Source: Verrucomicrobiia bacterium (GTDB taxonomy: Bacteria; Verrucomicrobiota; Verrucomicrobiia; JADLBR01). Taken from it: a DNA stretch of 45,777 nucleotides. The position numbers and the translations under genes are program-made. The notes beneath the pieces are model-generated. The model made no database searches. It saw only the letters and a program-made list of their open reading frames with translations, and was not told the origin of the DNA. Below are positions 24,163 through 40,085 of this stretch, one piece after another. Where the stretch lies: positions 1 to 45,777 of the forward strand of contig JADLBR010000341.1 of the NCBI GenBank assembly GCA_020847615.1, read 5' to 3'. Positions within the stretch are counted from its first letter, which is position 1. Each line of letters begins with the position of its first letter.

Positions 24163-24966
24163 CTATCCGATGGCGACGAGCGATACCCGCAGCCGAGAGG
24201 CAAGCTCGGTTAGTCTCTCCATGCGCAAAAGCAAGGTTTTTCTCGCCTCGACCGCCAGGAGCCCGATGCCGGATTCGGCCGCGACCTCCAGCGTCCGGGG
24301 CCCCACCACCGGCACGTCAAAGCGCATGTCCTGCGCGGGTTTGCTGACCTTCACGGCGACCGCGCCCCCGTGCCCGAGCGCCCCGCCGCGGCGCAGGAGG
24401 TCGTTGGTGCCCTCGAAGGCCTCGACCGCCAGCACCGTGCCGTTCTTGACGACCACCGCCTGGCCGATGTCCAGCCGGCTGACCTCTTTCGCGATCCGGA
24501 ACCCGAACTCCGCCTCGCGCAGCGCGCGCGCCTTGGGGCGCGGCCCGATGCGCCAGCCGGGCCCGGGCATCCGGTCCTCCATGAAGGTCGTCGCCGCCAC
24601 CAGCTCGATGCCCGCGCCCGCGAGCTCGTCGGCGATGGCCCCGAAGAGCGTCTCGGCATTGCGCTCCCGCAGGCGCGCCAGCAGCATGAGGGCCCTGAGG
24701 TCGGGCTTCAGGTCGAAGAGGTTCTTGGGCCGGATCTGCCCGGCCATCACCGCACGCGTCGCCCCGGACGCCTTGAGCCGGTCCAGCATGCGGCCCAGTT
24801 GTCCGACGCGCATCCACGACACCTCGTCGACCGCGCCCGCGACCGCCGGGTCGGTCTCGCCCTCAAACGCGCACGCCGCGATCCGGCCCACGCCCGCGCG
24901 CCGCGCCGCCTCGATCCATTCGAGCGGATAGTCCCCGCGTCCGGCGATCAGCCCCATCGGCTCCAT
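24163..24966 (-). CDS. lpxI: UDP-2,3-diacylglucosamine pyrophosphatase LpxI
   Basis: The enzyme hydrolyses UDP-2,3-diacylglucosamine to lipid X and UMP, the step before LpxB. The protein is 267 residues and LpxI-sized. The N-terminus 'MGLIAGRGDYPL' and the C-terminal catalytic-region motifs 'EAFEGTND', 'KVSKPAQDMRFDVPVVG' and 'LLAVEARKTLLL' are characteristic of DUF1009/LpxI. ATG 24966 was chosen over the longer frame from 25059, which enters intergenic sequence. LpxI replaces LpxH in many non-gammaproteobacterial diderms. Confidence 0.94.
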   Translation of the reverse strand: MEPMGLIAGRGDYPLEWIEAARRAGVGRIAACAFEGETDPAVAGAVDEVSWMRVGQLGRMLDRLKASGATRAVMAGQIRPKNLFDLKPDLRALMLLARLRERNAETLFGAIADELAGAGIELVAATTFMEDRMPGPGWRIGPRPKARALREAEFGFRIAKEVSRLDIGQAVVVKNGTVLAVEAFEGTNDLLRRGGALGHGGAVAVKVSKPAQDMRFDVPVVGPRTLEVAAESGIGLLAVEARKTLLLRMERLTELASRLRVSLVAIG

Positions 24967-25062
24967 CGGCACAGCATGCGCGCCGCCGCCCGCCGAATCA
25001 ACGCTGCGCTGGGGCGCCACCGGGGCGGGCCGGATTCGAGGGCGCGCCCCATCACGCATTTG

Positions 25063-25110
25063 GAAATTTCTGGTGGGTCCCGGCTGCCTGAAGGCAGCAC
25101 TACGAACATT
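25063..25110 (+). repeat. Dispersed repeat B, copy 2
   Basis: It matches 247-294 closely. A CTGCCT/AGGCAG hairpin (25084-25097) sits between 'TTTCTGGTGGGTC' and 'CACTACGAACATTC'. It abuts repeat A copy 6 in the 197-base gap between the glutaredoxin stop and the lpxI start. The same B-then-A order is seen at 247-525. Confidence 0.6.
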
Positions 25111-25111
25111 C

Positions 25112-25153
25112 TGGCGGCCAAACGCTCACGCGTTCGGGTGCGGGAATCTCCGA
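25112..25153 (-). repeat. Dispersed two-hairpin repeat A, copy 6
   Basis: It lies ten bases behind the glutaredoxin stop on the same (minus) strand. The stem is GCCAAACGC (25117-25125) with GCGTTCGGG (25130-25138) around TCAC on the plus strand, with a terminal mismatch. It shares the leader 'CGGAGATTCCCGCA' with copy 3. Confidence 0.75.
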
Positions 25154-25163
25154 GGCACGGCCG

Positions 25164-25523
25164 CTACCGCACCTGAATCGGCTCGGACCAGCCGCCCTGC
25201 GCGGCGTGCTCCTCGTCGGAGCAGGCCGCGTTGGTGGGGGCCCCGGCCGGGGCGTCGCTGGGCCTGACCACCCCCTCGCGGATCAGCCACTGCTCCAGTT
25301 CCTCGCCGCTCACGTCCGCCAGAATCCGCCCCCCGATGTCGAGTGTGGGCTGGAGTGTCTGGCCGCTCTTCTGCACCATCTCCGCATAGTTGGCGGGATC
25401 GCCGATGATGTCGCGATCCTCATACCGGAGGCTGTATTTCTGAAGGACGGCGCGCACACCGCGGCTCCAGCCGCACGACGGCTTGAGGTACGCGACGATC
25501 TCGGGCTGTTTCGGCTCGGGCAT
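25164..25523 (-). CDS. Glutaredoxin-like protein with C-terminal extension
   Basis: The 119-residue protein has a thioredoxin fold of the glutaredoxin type: strand 'EIVAYLKPSCGWS', with Cys17 in a CGWS active site, a monothiol-like arrangement with Ser in place of the second Cys. 'QTLQPTLDIGGRILADVSGEEL' carries the conserved cis-Pro (TxP-type) and Gly-Gly region. The last 30 residues form an acidic Pro/Ala-rich tail with one more Cys. It is predicted to act in thiol transfer or Fe-S handling in the cytosol. It starts 80 bases from rsmA, transcribed divergently. Confidence 0.75.
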   Translation of the reverse strand: MPEPKQPEIVAYLKPSCGWSRGVRAVLQKYSLRYEDRDIIGDPANYAEMVQKSGQTLQPTLDIGGRILADVSGEELEQWLIREGVVRPSDAPAGAPTNAACSDEEHAAQGGWSEPIQVR

Positions 25524-25603
25524 GGGCGGACTATAAGCGGAAATTTCTTTGCCGCAACTTTTCTCATGCCGCGGCGCGCGCGCCGCCCGGCGGGGAGGCG
25601 CCC

Positions 25604-26449
25604 GTGACGCTGACCGAGATCCGCGCGATCCTCGCGGAGCGCGGGCTGGCGCCGCAGCGCCGGTTCGGCCAGCACTTCTTGCACGACGAGAACCTGTGCC
25701 GCTGGCTCGCGCGGGAGTCCGGCCTCGAGCCGGGCGAGCCCGTGTGGGAGATCGGCCCGGGGCTGGGCAGCCTCACCGAGGCGCTCATCGGCGCCGGTCA
25801 CCCGGTCCGCGCCATCGAGATCGACCGGGGCTTCGCCCAATTTCTGGAGGAACACTTCGCCGCATCGGGACGCCTCCAGGTCATCGGGGCCGACGCCGTG
25901 GCGTTCTGCGAGTCGGGGCAACTCCGAGGGCGCGTTGTCATGGGCAACCTTCCATACAACGTCACCACGCCGCTCATCATGGCCCTCGTCGCCTCCCGGG
26001 CCGCCGAGCGGATGCTCTTCATGGTCCAAGAAGAGGCCGCCGACCGCCTCGTCGCCACCCCCGGCACGCCCGCCTACGGCGCGGTGAGCGTCCTGGTGCA
26101 ATGCTGTTGTCAGGTCACCTTCCTGCGCCGCGTGCCCCCCGCCGTCTTTTACCCCGCGCCCGCTGTCGATTCCGCCATCGTGCGACTCACCCTCCTTCCC
26201 AATGCGCCCGACCCCAGCGCCTACGCGCGGCTCAACTCGCTGGTCAAATGTGGTTTCTCAAACAAACGCAAGCAGTTAGCCAAGCTCATGGCCTGTTGGA
26301 TTCCCCCGGAAGGCGGCCAACCCCCCGATCGTTCCCGCTGGGAGAATGCCCTCCAAAACCTAGGCGTCCGCCCCGATGCCCGGGCCCAGGACCTAGCCCC
26401 AACGACTTGGCGCGCTCTGGCCGCCTGGGCGACGGCGAGCCCCCATTGA
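25604..26449 (+). CDS. rsmA: 16S rRNA (adenine1518/1519-N6)-dimethyltransferase RsmA
   Basis: The product is predicted to dimethylate two adjacent adenines in the 3'-terminal helix of 16S rRNA. The 281-residue protein has 'RFGQHFLHDENL' (20-31), SAM motif I 'EIGPGLGSLTE', the target-adenine motif 'NLPYN' and a C-terminal helical domain with 'CGFSNKRKQLAKLM'. It starts at GTG 25604 behind GGGGAGG. It stands alone between the divergent glutaredoxin gene and the tuf operon promoter. Confidence 0.95.
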   Translation: MTLTEIRAILAERGLAPQRRFGQHFLHDENLCRWLARESGLEPGEPVWEIGPGLGSLTEALIGAGHPVRAIEIDRGFAQFLEEHFAASGRLQVIGADAVAFCESGQLRGRVVMGNLPYNVTTPLIMALVASRAAERMLFMVQEEAADRLVATPGTPAYGAVSVLVQCCCQVTFLRRVPPAVFYPAPAVDSAIVRLTLLPNAPDPSAYARLNSLVKCGFSNKRKQLAKLMACWIPPEGGQPPDRSRWENALQNLGVRPDARAQDLAPTTWRALAAWATASPH

Positions 26450-26492
26450 CCGCCAAGACCTTAGGACCCCGGCCGCGCCCCCCACGGCCACC

Positions 26493-26542
26493 AAAAAATT
26501 CTAAAAAAATCCCTTGACGAAGTCGCTCGGGATGACACAGTT
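26493..26542 (+). promoter_or_regulatory. Putative promoter of the tRNA-Thr/tuf/rpoBC operon
   Basis: Two A-tracts resembling an UP element (26493-26509) are followed by 'CCCTTGACG', with TTGACG at 26514-26519. A weak -10 candidate lies 17 bases on, at 26537-26542 (ACAGTT). The A-tract and -35 arrangement is nearly identical to the one ahead of pduL. Bases 26543-26710 hold no gene and would be the GC-rich leader of the tRNA. Confidence 0.5.
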
Positions 26543-26710
26543 GCCGTTCACTTTAGCCGGTCAAGGCGGGTGCTCCGTGTCAATCTGCGCTGTGCGCGGG
26601 TCGCACTGCGGCGCGCGCCGAGGCGGAGCGTCGGCATGCCGGCGCCGGCTGGGGTGAGAATACGACGCCCGGAGGCACGACGCAACGACAGAGGATGCAA
26701 GAGCGGATTT

Positions 26711-26783
26711 GCCCACGTAGCTCAGTTGGTAGAGCACGTCCTTGGTAAGGACGAGGTCGTCGGTTCAATCCCGATCGTGGGCT
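26711..26783 (+). tRNA. tRNA-Thr (GGT)
   Basis: A full cloverleaf is visible. The acceptor stem GCCCACG/CGTGGGC is complete. The D arm is GCTC...GAGC. The anticodon arm CGTCC/GGACG has loop TTGGTAA (anticodon GGT), and the T arm is GTCGG-TTCAATC-CCGAT. CCA is not encoded. Its position directly upstream of tuf is the common bacterial arrangement, and it is probably processed from the same transcript. Confidence 0.95.
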
Positions 26784-26868
26784 GTCGGTCGAGGAGACAA
26801 CGCAGAGAGGCCACGGCGCGAGACAAACAGCTTGGAGAAACCGGCAACCTGAGGAGAAGAGAAGCACT

Positions 26869-28062
<1,194 letters not shown>

Positions 28063-28104
28063 TATTGAAGTCGAGGTCGCGACGGCGCGGGCGGACAACC
28101 GAAC

Positions 28105-28180
28105 AGGAGAGTAGCTCAATTGGTAGAGCAGCGGTCTCCAAAACCGCCGGTTGCAGGTTCGAGTCCTGTCTCTCCTGCCA
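28105..28180 (+). tRNA. tRNA-Trp (CCA)
   Basis: A full cloverleaf is visible. The acceptor stem is AGGAGAG/CTCTCCT. The anticodon arm GCGGT/ACCGC has loop CTCCAAA (anticodon CCA), and the T loop is TTCGAGT. The 3' GCCA, with encoded CCA, ends at 28180. The position between tuf and secE is conserved in many bacteria. Confidence 0.95.
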
Positions 28181-28182
28181 GA

Positions 28183-28199
28183 TCCCGGTGAATCCGGGA
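28183..28199 (+). other. Short hairpin before secE
   Basis: TCCCGG (28183-28188) pairs with CCGGGA (28194-28199) around TGAAT, three bases after the tRNA-Trp CCA. A very similar hairpin precedes rplA (29762-29776). It may mark the tRNA 3' processing boundary or stabilise the mRNA 5' end. There is no U-tract, so it is not an intrinsic terminator. Confidence 0.4.
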
Positions 28200-28234
28200 C
28201 CGCCCATGCCGCGTCGGCCGAAAGGGGTGATGCC

Positions 28235-28600
28235 GTGAGCCTTTTCATCGCGCAGACCAACGAGCTGACCGCCGGGCCGCAGGGCGCCGCCGCGGGCGCC
28301 CTCCAGTGGCTCCGGTTCAACTGGGGCTGGGTCGGCTGGGGCGTCGGCCTCGCCATCCTCGCGGCACTCGCCTGGCAGAATCGCCCGCTGATCCGCAAGT
28401 TCTTCCGCGAGGTCGTCGTCGAGCTCAGGAAGTGCTCGTGGCCCTGGGACCCCACCCAGAGCGGCCTGCGAAAATACAAGGAACTCATCGACTCCTCGGT
28501 CGTCGTGCTGGTCTCGATGGTGCTCCTCGGCGCCTACACCAGCGTCGTCGATTTCTTCCTCCTCAAGGCCACCAGCCTCGTCATCCACTGGAAGCTATAG
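28235..28600 (+). CDS. secE: Preprotein translocase subunit SecE
   Basis: This 121-residue inner-membrane subunit has a hydrophobic segment at about 29-46 and the conserved SecE core: amphipathic '[15 protein letters not shown]' followed by '[20 protein letters not shown]'. GTG 28235 was chosen because it is the only sensible start after the tRNA, with AAGGGG upstream; the longer frame overlaps the tRNA. It has one more membrane segment than the minimal single-helix form. It lies immediately upstream of nusG, as usual. Confidence 0.92.
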   Translation: MSLFIAQTNELTAGPQGAAAGALQWLRFNWGWVGWGVGLAILAALAWQNRPLIRKFFREVVVELRKCSWPWDPTQSGLRKYKELIDSSVVVLVSMVLLGAYTSVVDFFLLKATSLVIHWKL

Positions 28601-28607
28601 GCCCATC

Positions 28608-29273
28608 ATGACCGACGCCGATTCGAAGCACGGGTTCGAGCCGCAGGTCGCCCCGCCGGGGGCGGGCGACGATGCTGCCGCCGCGGACGCCGCGCCCGCC
28701 GAGGAGCCGCGGCACCCGAATTACGAGAAGGCGCAGTGGTTCGCGCTCCACGCCCTCAGCGGGCAGGAGTACCGCGTCCGCGAGCACCTCATGCGCCGCC
28801 GCAAGACCGAGGAGCTCGCCGACGTCATCCACGAGATCGTCGTGCCCACCGAGCGCATCTCCGAGGTCAAGCGCAACCGCAAGATCGAGACCGACCGCAA
28901 GCTCTACCCCGGCTACGTCTTCGTGCTGGCCAACCTGCTCGACGAGAACAACAACATCATCGAGCGCACCTGGTACAGCCTCCGCGAGACCCCCGGGGTC
29001 ATCGGCTTCGCCGACGGCCAGCGCCCCATACCCATGCGCCAGGCCGAGGTCGACGCCATGCTCGCCCAGATGAAGGCCTCCGAGGAGCGCGTCATCCCGA
29101 AGACCAAATTCGCGGTGGGCGATCGCGTCAAAGTCGGCGACGGGCCGTTCCTCAACCAGGATGGCGCCGTCGAGGAAGTCTACCCGGACAAGGGCCGCCT
29201 GCTTGTCTCGGTCAACATCTTCGGGCGCAGCACCCCCGTAGAACTCGAATACTGGCAGGTGGAAAAGACCTAG
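28608..29273 (+). CDS. nusG: Transcription termination/antitermination factor NusG
   Basis: The NGN domain begins 'KAQWFALHALSGQEYRVREH', followed by 'YPGYVFV' and 'ETPGVIGF'. The C-terminal KOW domain contains 'FAVGDRVKVGDGPF' and 'GRLLVSVNIFGRSTPVEL'. At 221 residues it is about 40 longer than E. coli NusG, because of an acidic Ala/Pro-rich N-terminal extension. Its product couples RNA polymerase to Rho or the ribosome. It lies seven bases after secE and six before rplK. Confidence 0.96.
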   Translation: MTDADSKHGFEPQVAPPGAGDDAAAADAAPAEEPRHPNYEKAQWFALHALSGQEYRVREHLMRRRKTEELADVIHEIVVPTERISEVKRNRKIETDRKLYPGYVFVLANLLDENNNIIERTWYSLRETPGVIGFADGQRPIPMRQAEVDAMLAQMKASEERVIPKTKFAVGDRVKVGDGPFLNQDGAVEEVYPDKGRLLVSVNIFGRSTPVELEYWQVEKT

Positions 29274-29279
29274 GACACC

Positions 29280-29705
29280 ATGGCTAAAGAGATTGTCGCT
29301 CAGATCAAATTGCAGATCCCGGCCGGCCAGGCCAACCCGGCCCCGCCCGTCGGCCCCGCCCTCGGCCAGCAGGGCGTCAACATCATGGCCTTCTGCAAGG
29401 AGTTCAACGCCAGGACGCAGAAGCAGGCCGGGGACATCCTCCCGGTCGTCATCACCGTTTTCAAGGACAAGAGCTTCACCTTCATCACCAAGTCCCCGCC
29501 CGCCGGCGTGCTGCTCAAGAAGGCGGCCAAGATCGCCAGCGGCTCCAAGGAGCCCAACAAGACCAAGGTGGGCAAGGTCACCCGGGCCCAGGTGATGGAG
29601 ATCGTGCGGCTCAAGATGCCGGACCTCAATTGCTCGGACGAGGAGGCGGGTTTCCGCATCATCGCCGGCACGGCCCGCCAGGCGGGCATCGAGATCGTGG
29701 ATTGA
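29280..29705 (+). CDS. rplK: Ribosomal protein L11
   Basis: The 141-residue length matches the family. It contains the N-terminal '[20 protein letters not shown]', which interacts with elongation-factor-dependent conformations of 23S rRNA, and the C-terminal rRNA-binding domain with 'MPDLNC' and '[10 protein letters not shown]'. It sits six bases after nusG, in canonical order before rplA. Confidence 0.97.
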   Translation: MAKEIVAQIKLQIPAGQANPAPPVGPALGQQGVNIMAFCKEFNARTQKQAGDILPVVITVFKDKSFTFITKSPPAGVLLKKAAKIASGSKEPNKTKVGKVTRAQVMEIVRLKMPDLNCSDEEAGFRIIAGTARQAGIEIVD

Positions 29706-29761
29706 CGTGCTCTTCGCGCCCCGCCGGGTGGCGGTGCGTCAGGGAGCGAGGCGTAGGAGAT

Positions 29762-29776
29762 CCCGGCGAAACCGGG
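29762..29776 (+). other. Short hairpin before rplA
   Basis: CCCGG (29762-29766) pairs with CCGGG (29772-29776) around CGAAA in the 98-base rplK-rplA gap. It resembles the hairpin behind tRNA-Trp (both contain ATCCCGG-YGAA-CCGGG). In many bacteria L1 autoregulates rplKA, but its classical target is upstream of rplK, so the role here is open. Confidence 0.35.
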
Positions 29777-29803
29777 CTCGACAGCACTACGGGAGACAGC
29801 GCA

Positions 29804-30511
29804 GTGGCAAACAAGAGAAGCAAACGTTACAGGGAGGCGGCGAAACTGGTCGATGCGGAGCGCCAGTACTCGCTGCCAGAGGCGGTCAAGATCATCAAAT
29901 CCATGCCCCAGGGCAAGACGAACCAGACGCTATCGCTGGCGTTCAAGCTGTCCGTCGACCCCCGCCAGAGCGACCAGGCCGTCCGCGGCACGGTCAACCT
30001 GCCCCACGGCAGCGGCAAGGCCGTCCGCGTCCTGGTCTTCGCCAAGGGCAAGGCCGCCGATGACGCCAGGGCCGCCGGCGCCGACATCGTCGGCTTCGAG
30101 GACCTCGTCAAGAAGGTCTCCGAGGGCTTTCAGGATTTCGACGTGGCCGTCGCCACGCCCGAGGCCATGCAGGAGGTCCGCAAGCTGGGCCGCGTGCTCG
30201 GCCCGCGCGGCCTCATGCCCAACCCCAAGACCGGCACCGTCACCGACGACACCGCCACCGCCGTCAAGGCCTGCAAGGCCGGGCGCGTCGAGTTCAAGGT
30301 CGACAAGGCCGCCAACCTCCACGTCCCCTTCGGCAAGGCCGCCTTCGCCGAGGAACAGCTCGTCGAGAACGGCATGGCCGTCGCCGACGCCGTCTTCAAG
30401 GCCAAGCCCGCCTCCACCAAGGGCATCTACGTGGAGCGCGCCTTCGTCAGCGCCACCTTCTCGCCCGGCCTCCGGCTCGAGATCGGCTCCCTAGCGTCCA
30501 AGAACAACTAG
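29804..30511 (+). CDS. rplA: Ribosomal protein L1
   Basis: The 235-residue protein has typical L1 length. It begins '[17 protein letters not shown]' from GTG 29804 and contains 'LPHGSGK', '[19 protein letters not shown]' and '[17 protein letters not shown]'. The GTG lacks a strong Shine-Dalgarno sequence (GGGAGACAG eight bases away). It binds 23S rRNA at the L1 stalk and commonly represses its own operon. The longer frame from 29630 overlaps rplK and is not used. Confidence 0.96.
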   Translation: MANKRSKRYREAAKLVDAERQYSLPEAVKIIKSMPQGKTNQTLSLAFKLSVDPRQSDQAVRGTVNLPHGSGKAVRVLVFAKGKAADDARAAGADIVGFEDLVKKVSEGFQDFDVAVATPEAMQEVRKLGRVLGPRGLMPNPKTGTVTDDTATAVKACKAGRVEFKVDKAANLHVPFGKAAFAEEQLVENGMAVADAVFKAKPASTKGIYVERAFVSATFSPGLRLEIGSLASKNN

Positions 30512-30541
30512 AACCGGTAGAGAGACAGGAGGACACACCCC

Positions 30542-31057
30542 ATGAGACCCGAAAAATCGATCCTGCTCGACGAGGTCAAACAGCGCATCCAGGACAGCCC
30601 CTACGCGATCGTCACCGACTATACCGGCCTGAAGGTCGCCGAGATCTCCGAGCTGCGCAAGCGCCTCCGCGCCGTCGGCGCCCGCTACACCGTCGTCAAG
30701 AACACCATGCTGCGCCTCGCCGCCCAGCAGCTCGGCTGGCCCGAGTTCGACAACCTGCTCGCCGGCCAGACCGCCATCGTCGCGGGCAGCAGCGACGTCT
30801 GCTCCGCCGCCAAGGCGGTCAAGAATTTCGCCGCCGAGTTCAATCGCCCCGCCATCCGGGGCGGCGTGCTCGACGGCAGGGTCCTCGCGGCCGCCGACGT
30901 CGTCGCGCTGGCCGACCTCCCCTCGAGGGAGGCCCTGCTCGCGCAGCTCCTCGGCGTCCTCAGCGCCCCCGCCTCCACACTGGCAAGGCTCATCCAGACC
31001 CCGGGCTCGCAGCTGGCCCGCGTCATCAAGGCCAACGCCGACAAGGGGGCATCCTGA
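30542..31057 (+). CDS. rplJ: Ribosomal protein L10
   Basis: This 171-residue protein anchors L7/L12 dimers to the ribosome stalk. It contains 'DYTGLKVAEISELRKRLRA', 'YTVVKNTMLRLA' and a C-terminal helix ('LLAQLLGVLSAPASTLARLI') that binds L12. It starts 30 bases after rplA with ACAGGAGG upstream, so there is no long classical L10 leader before it. The long spacer in this operon is instead after rplJ. Confidence 0.96.
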   Translation: MRPEKSILLDEVKQRIQDSPYAIVTDYTGLKVAEISELRKRLRAVGARYTVVKNTMLRLAAQQLGWPEFDNLLAGQTAIVAGSSDVCSAAKAVKNFAAEFNRPAIRGGVLDGRVLAAADVVALADLPSREALLAQLLGVLSAPASTLARLIQTPGSQLARVIKANADKGAS

Positions 31058-31238
31058 GCGGGGCCACACGATTTGCTACGGCGGCGGCGCCCACGCGCCG
31101 CGGCCGGAGCCAAGAGAGAAAACATAAGGGCAGAACAACCAATGGCCGGCAACACCTAGTCCCGAAGCCCTTCGGGATTAATTGGGCCGCGGGTGCGGCC
31201 CGCTAGGGGTCCGGTCGCAGGTAAGGAAGATACAAATT
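31058..31238 (+). promoter_or_regulatory. 181-base rplJ-rplL spacer with two tandem hairpins
   Basis: The spacer holds no ORF of note. Two perfect hairpins lie 38-78 bases before rplL: CCCGAAG/CTTCGGG (31161-31176) and GGGCCGC/GCGGCCC (31184-31201, loop GGGT). L12 is needed at higher copy than L10, so this spacer may tune or process the message, or boost rplL translation. No intrinsic-terminator U-tract is present. Confidence 0.5.
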
Positions 31239-31628
31239 ATGGCAGCAGATCTGAATGCGATCGCTGATCAACTCAGTGGGCTAACGGTCCTCGAGGCCGC
31301 AGAGCTCGTCAAGAAACTCGAGGAGAAGTGGGGCGTCAGCGCCGCCGCGCCCGTGGCCGCCGTCGCGGTCGCCGCGCCCGCCGCCGCCGGGGCCGCCCCC
31401 GCCGCCGAGGAGAAGACCTCCTTCGACGTCATCCTCGCGGATGCCGGCTCGAACAAGATCGGGGTCATCAAGGAGGTCCGCGCCTGCGTCGCGGGCCTCG
31501 GCCTCGCCGACGCCAAGGCGCTCGTCGAGTCCGCCCCCAAGCCCATCAAGGAGGGCGCCACCAAGGAAGAGGCAGCCGAGATCAAGAAGAAGCTCGAGGC
31601 CGCCGGCGCCAAGGTCGAGATCAAGTAA
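31239..31628 (+). CDS. rplL: Ribosomal protein L7/L12
   Basis: The 129-residue acidic stalk protein has a dimerising N-terminal domain ('[20 protein letters not shown]'), an Ala/Pro-rich hinge (about residues 35-55) and the factor-binding C-terminal domain. That domain contains '[20 protein letters not shown]' and ends 'AAGAKVEIK'. The ATG at 31239 follows GTAAGGAAG; upstream in-frame codons are in the structured spacer. Confidence 0.97.
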   Translation: MAADLNAIADQLSGLTVLEAAELVKKLEEKWGVSAAAPVAAVAVAAPAAAGAAPAAEEKTSFDVILADAGSNKIGVIKEVRACVAGLGLADAKALVESAPKPIKEGATKEEAAEIKKKLEAAGAKVEIK

Positions 31629-31644
31629 GAGGCGTATCGATGTC

Positions 31645-31675
31645 CTGCCCCGGACGGCGAACGCCGCCGGGGCAG
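31645..31675 (+). promoter_or_regulatory. Strong hairpin between rplL and rpoB (attenuator or RNase III site candidate)
   Basis: CTGCCCCGG plus CGGC (31645-31658, one bulged A) pairs with GCCG plus CCGGGGCAG (31663-31675) around GAAC, giving a 13-bp stem. In E. coli the same interval carries a partial terminator and an RNase III processing site, which set the ribosomal-protein to RNA-polymerase ratio. No U-run follows, so processing or Rho-independent pausing are both possible. Confidence 0.55.
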
Positions 31676-31725
31676 CGATCGGGCCGCCATGTTGGCCAGA
31701 CGGAGACCAAGCGCGAGACACAGCC

Positions 31726-35604
<3,879 letters not shown>

Positions 35605-35717
35605 CCCCGCCGCCGCGCGGGACCACCAGAAGCAACTTTGATCGACTGAGGTATGATACGACGAGGGACGGGCGCGGGTGACCGCGGGCCCCTCCCGCAA
35701 CGAAGGGACACAGAGCT

Positions 35718-39872
<4,155 letters not shown>

Positions 39873-39944
39873 TATCCGGGGCGCCGCTTGACGCATGGCC
39901 CGACCGCGCCGAGAGCGTGAGCGCCTGGGCCATCGCGCGGCCCA

Positions 39945-39975
39945 CCCGTAGCCGAACGCGTGAGCGTTTGGCCCG
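39945..39975 (+). repeat. Dispersed two-hairpin repeat A, copy 7
   Basis: Hairpin: GCCGAACGC (39951-39959), loop GTGA, GCGTTTGGC (39964-39972). It lies about 75 bases after the rpoC stop in the same orientation, with only the first hairpin kept. The 213-base gap between rpoC and the next gene otherwise contains no gene I can support. Confidence 0.75.
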
Positions 39976-40085
39976 AGGGTCCATGGTCCGGCGAGCGCTG
40001 CGACGGATTTGCGGGCTCCCGGCGCCGGGGACCGACGGTCGGTTCCGCGCTTGACCGCGCCCCCGCGTGCCTGTCCCATCTCCGC

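Noticed and set aside
35629-35660. Possible promoter before rpoC (TATGAT at 35652-35657)
   Set aside because: There is no -35 at a suitable distance. The rpoB-rpoC gap is short and rpoC is normally co-transcribed.
40051-40085. TTGACC before the cardiolipin synthase gene as a promoter
   Set aside because: No -10-like sequence at 16-18 bases. The match is too weak to call.
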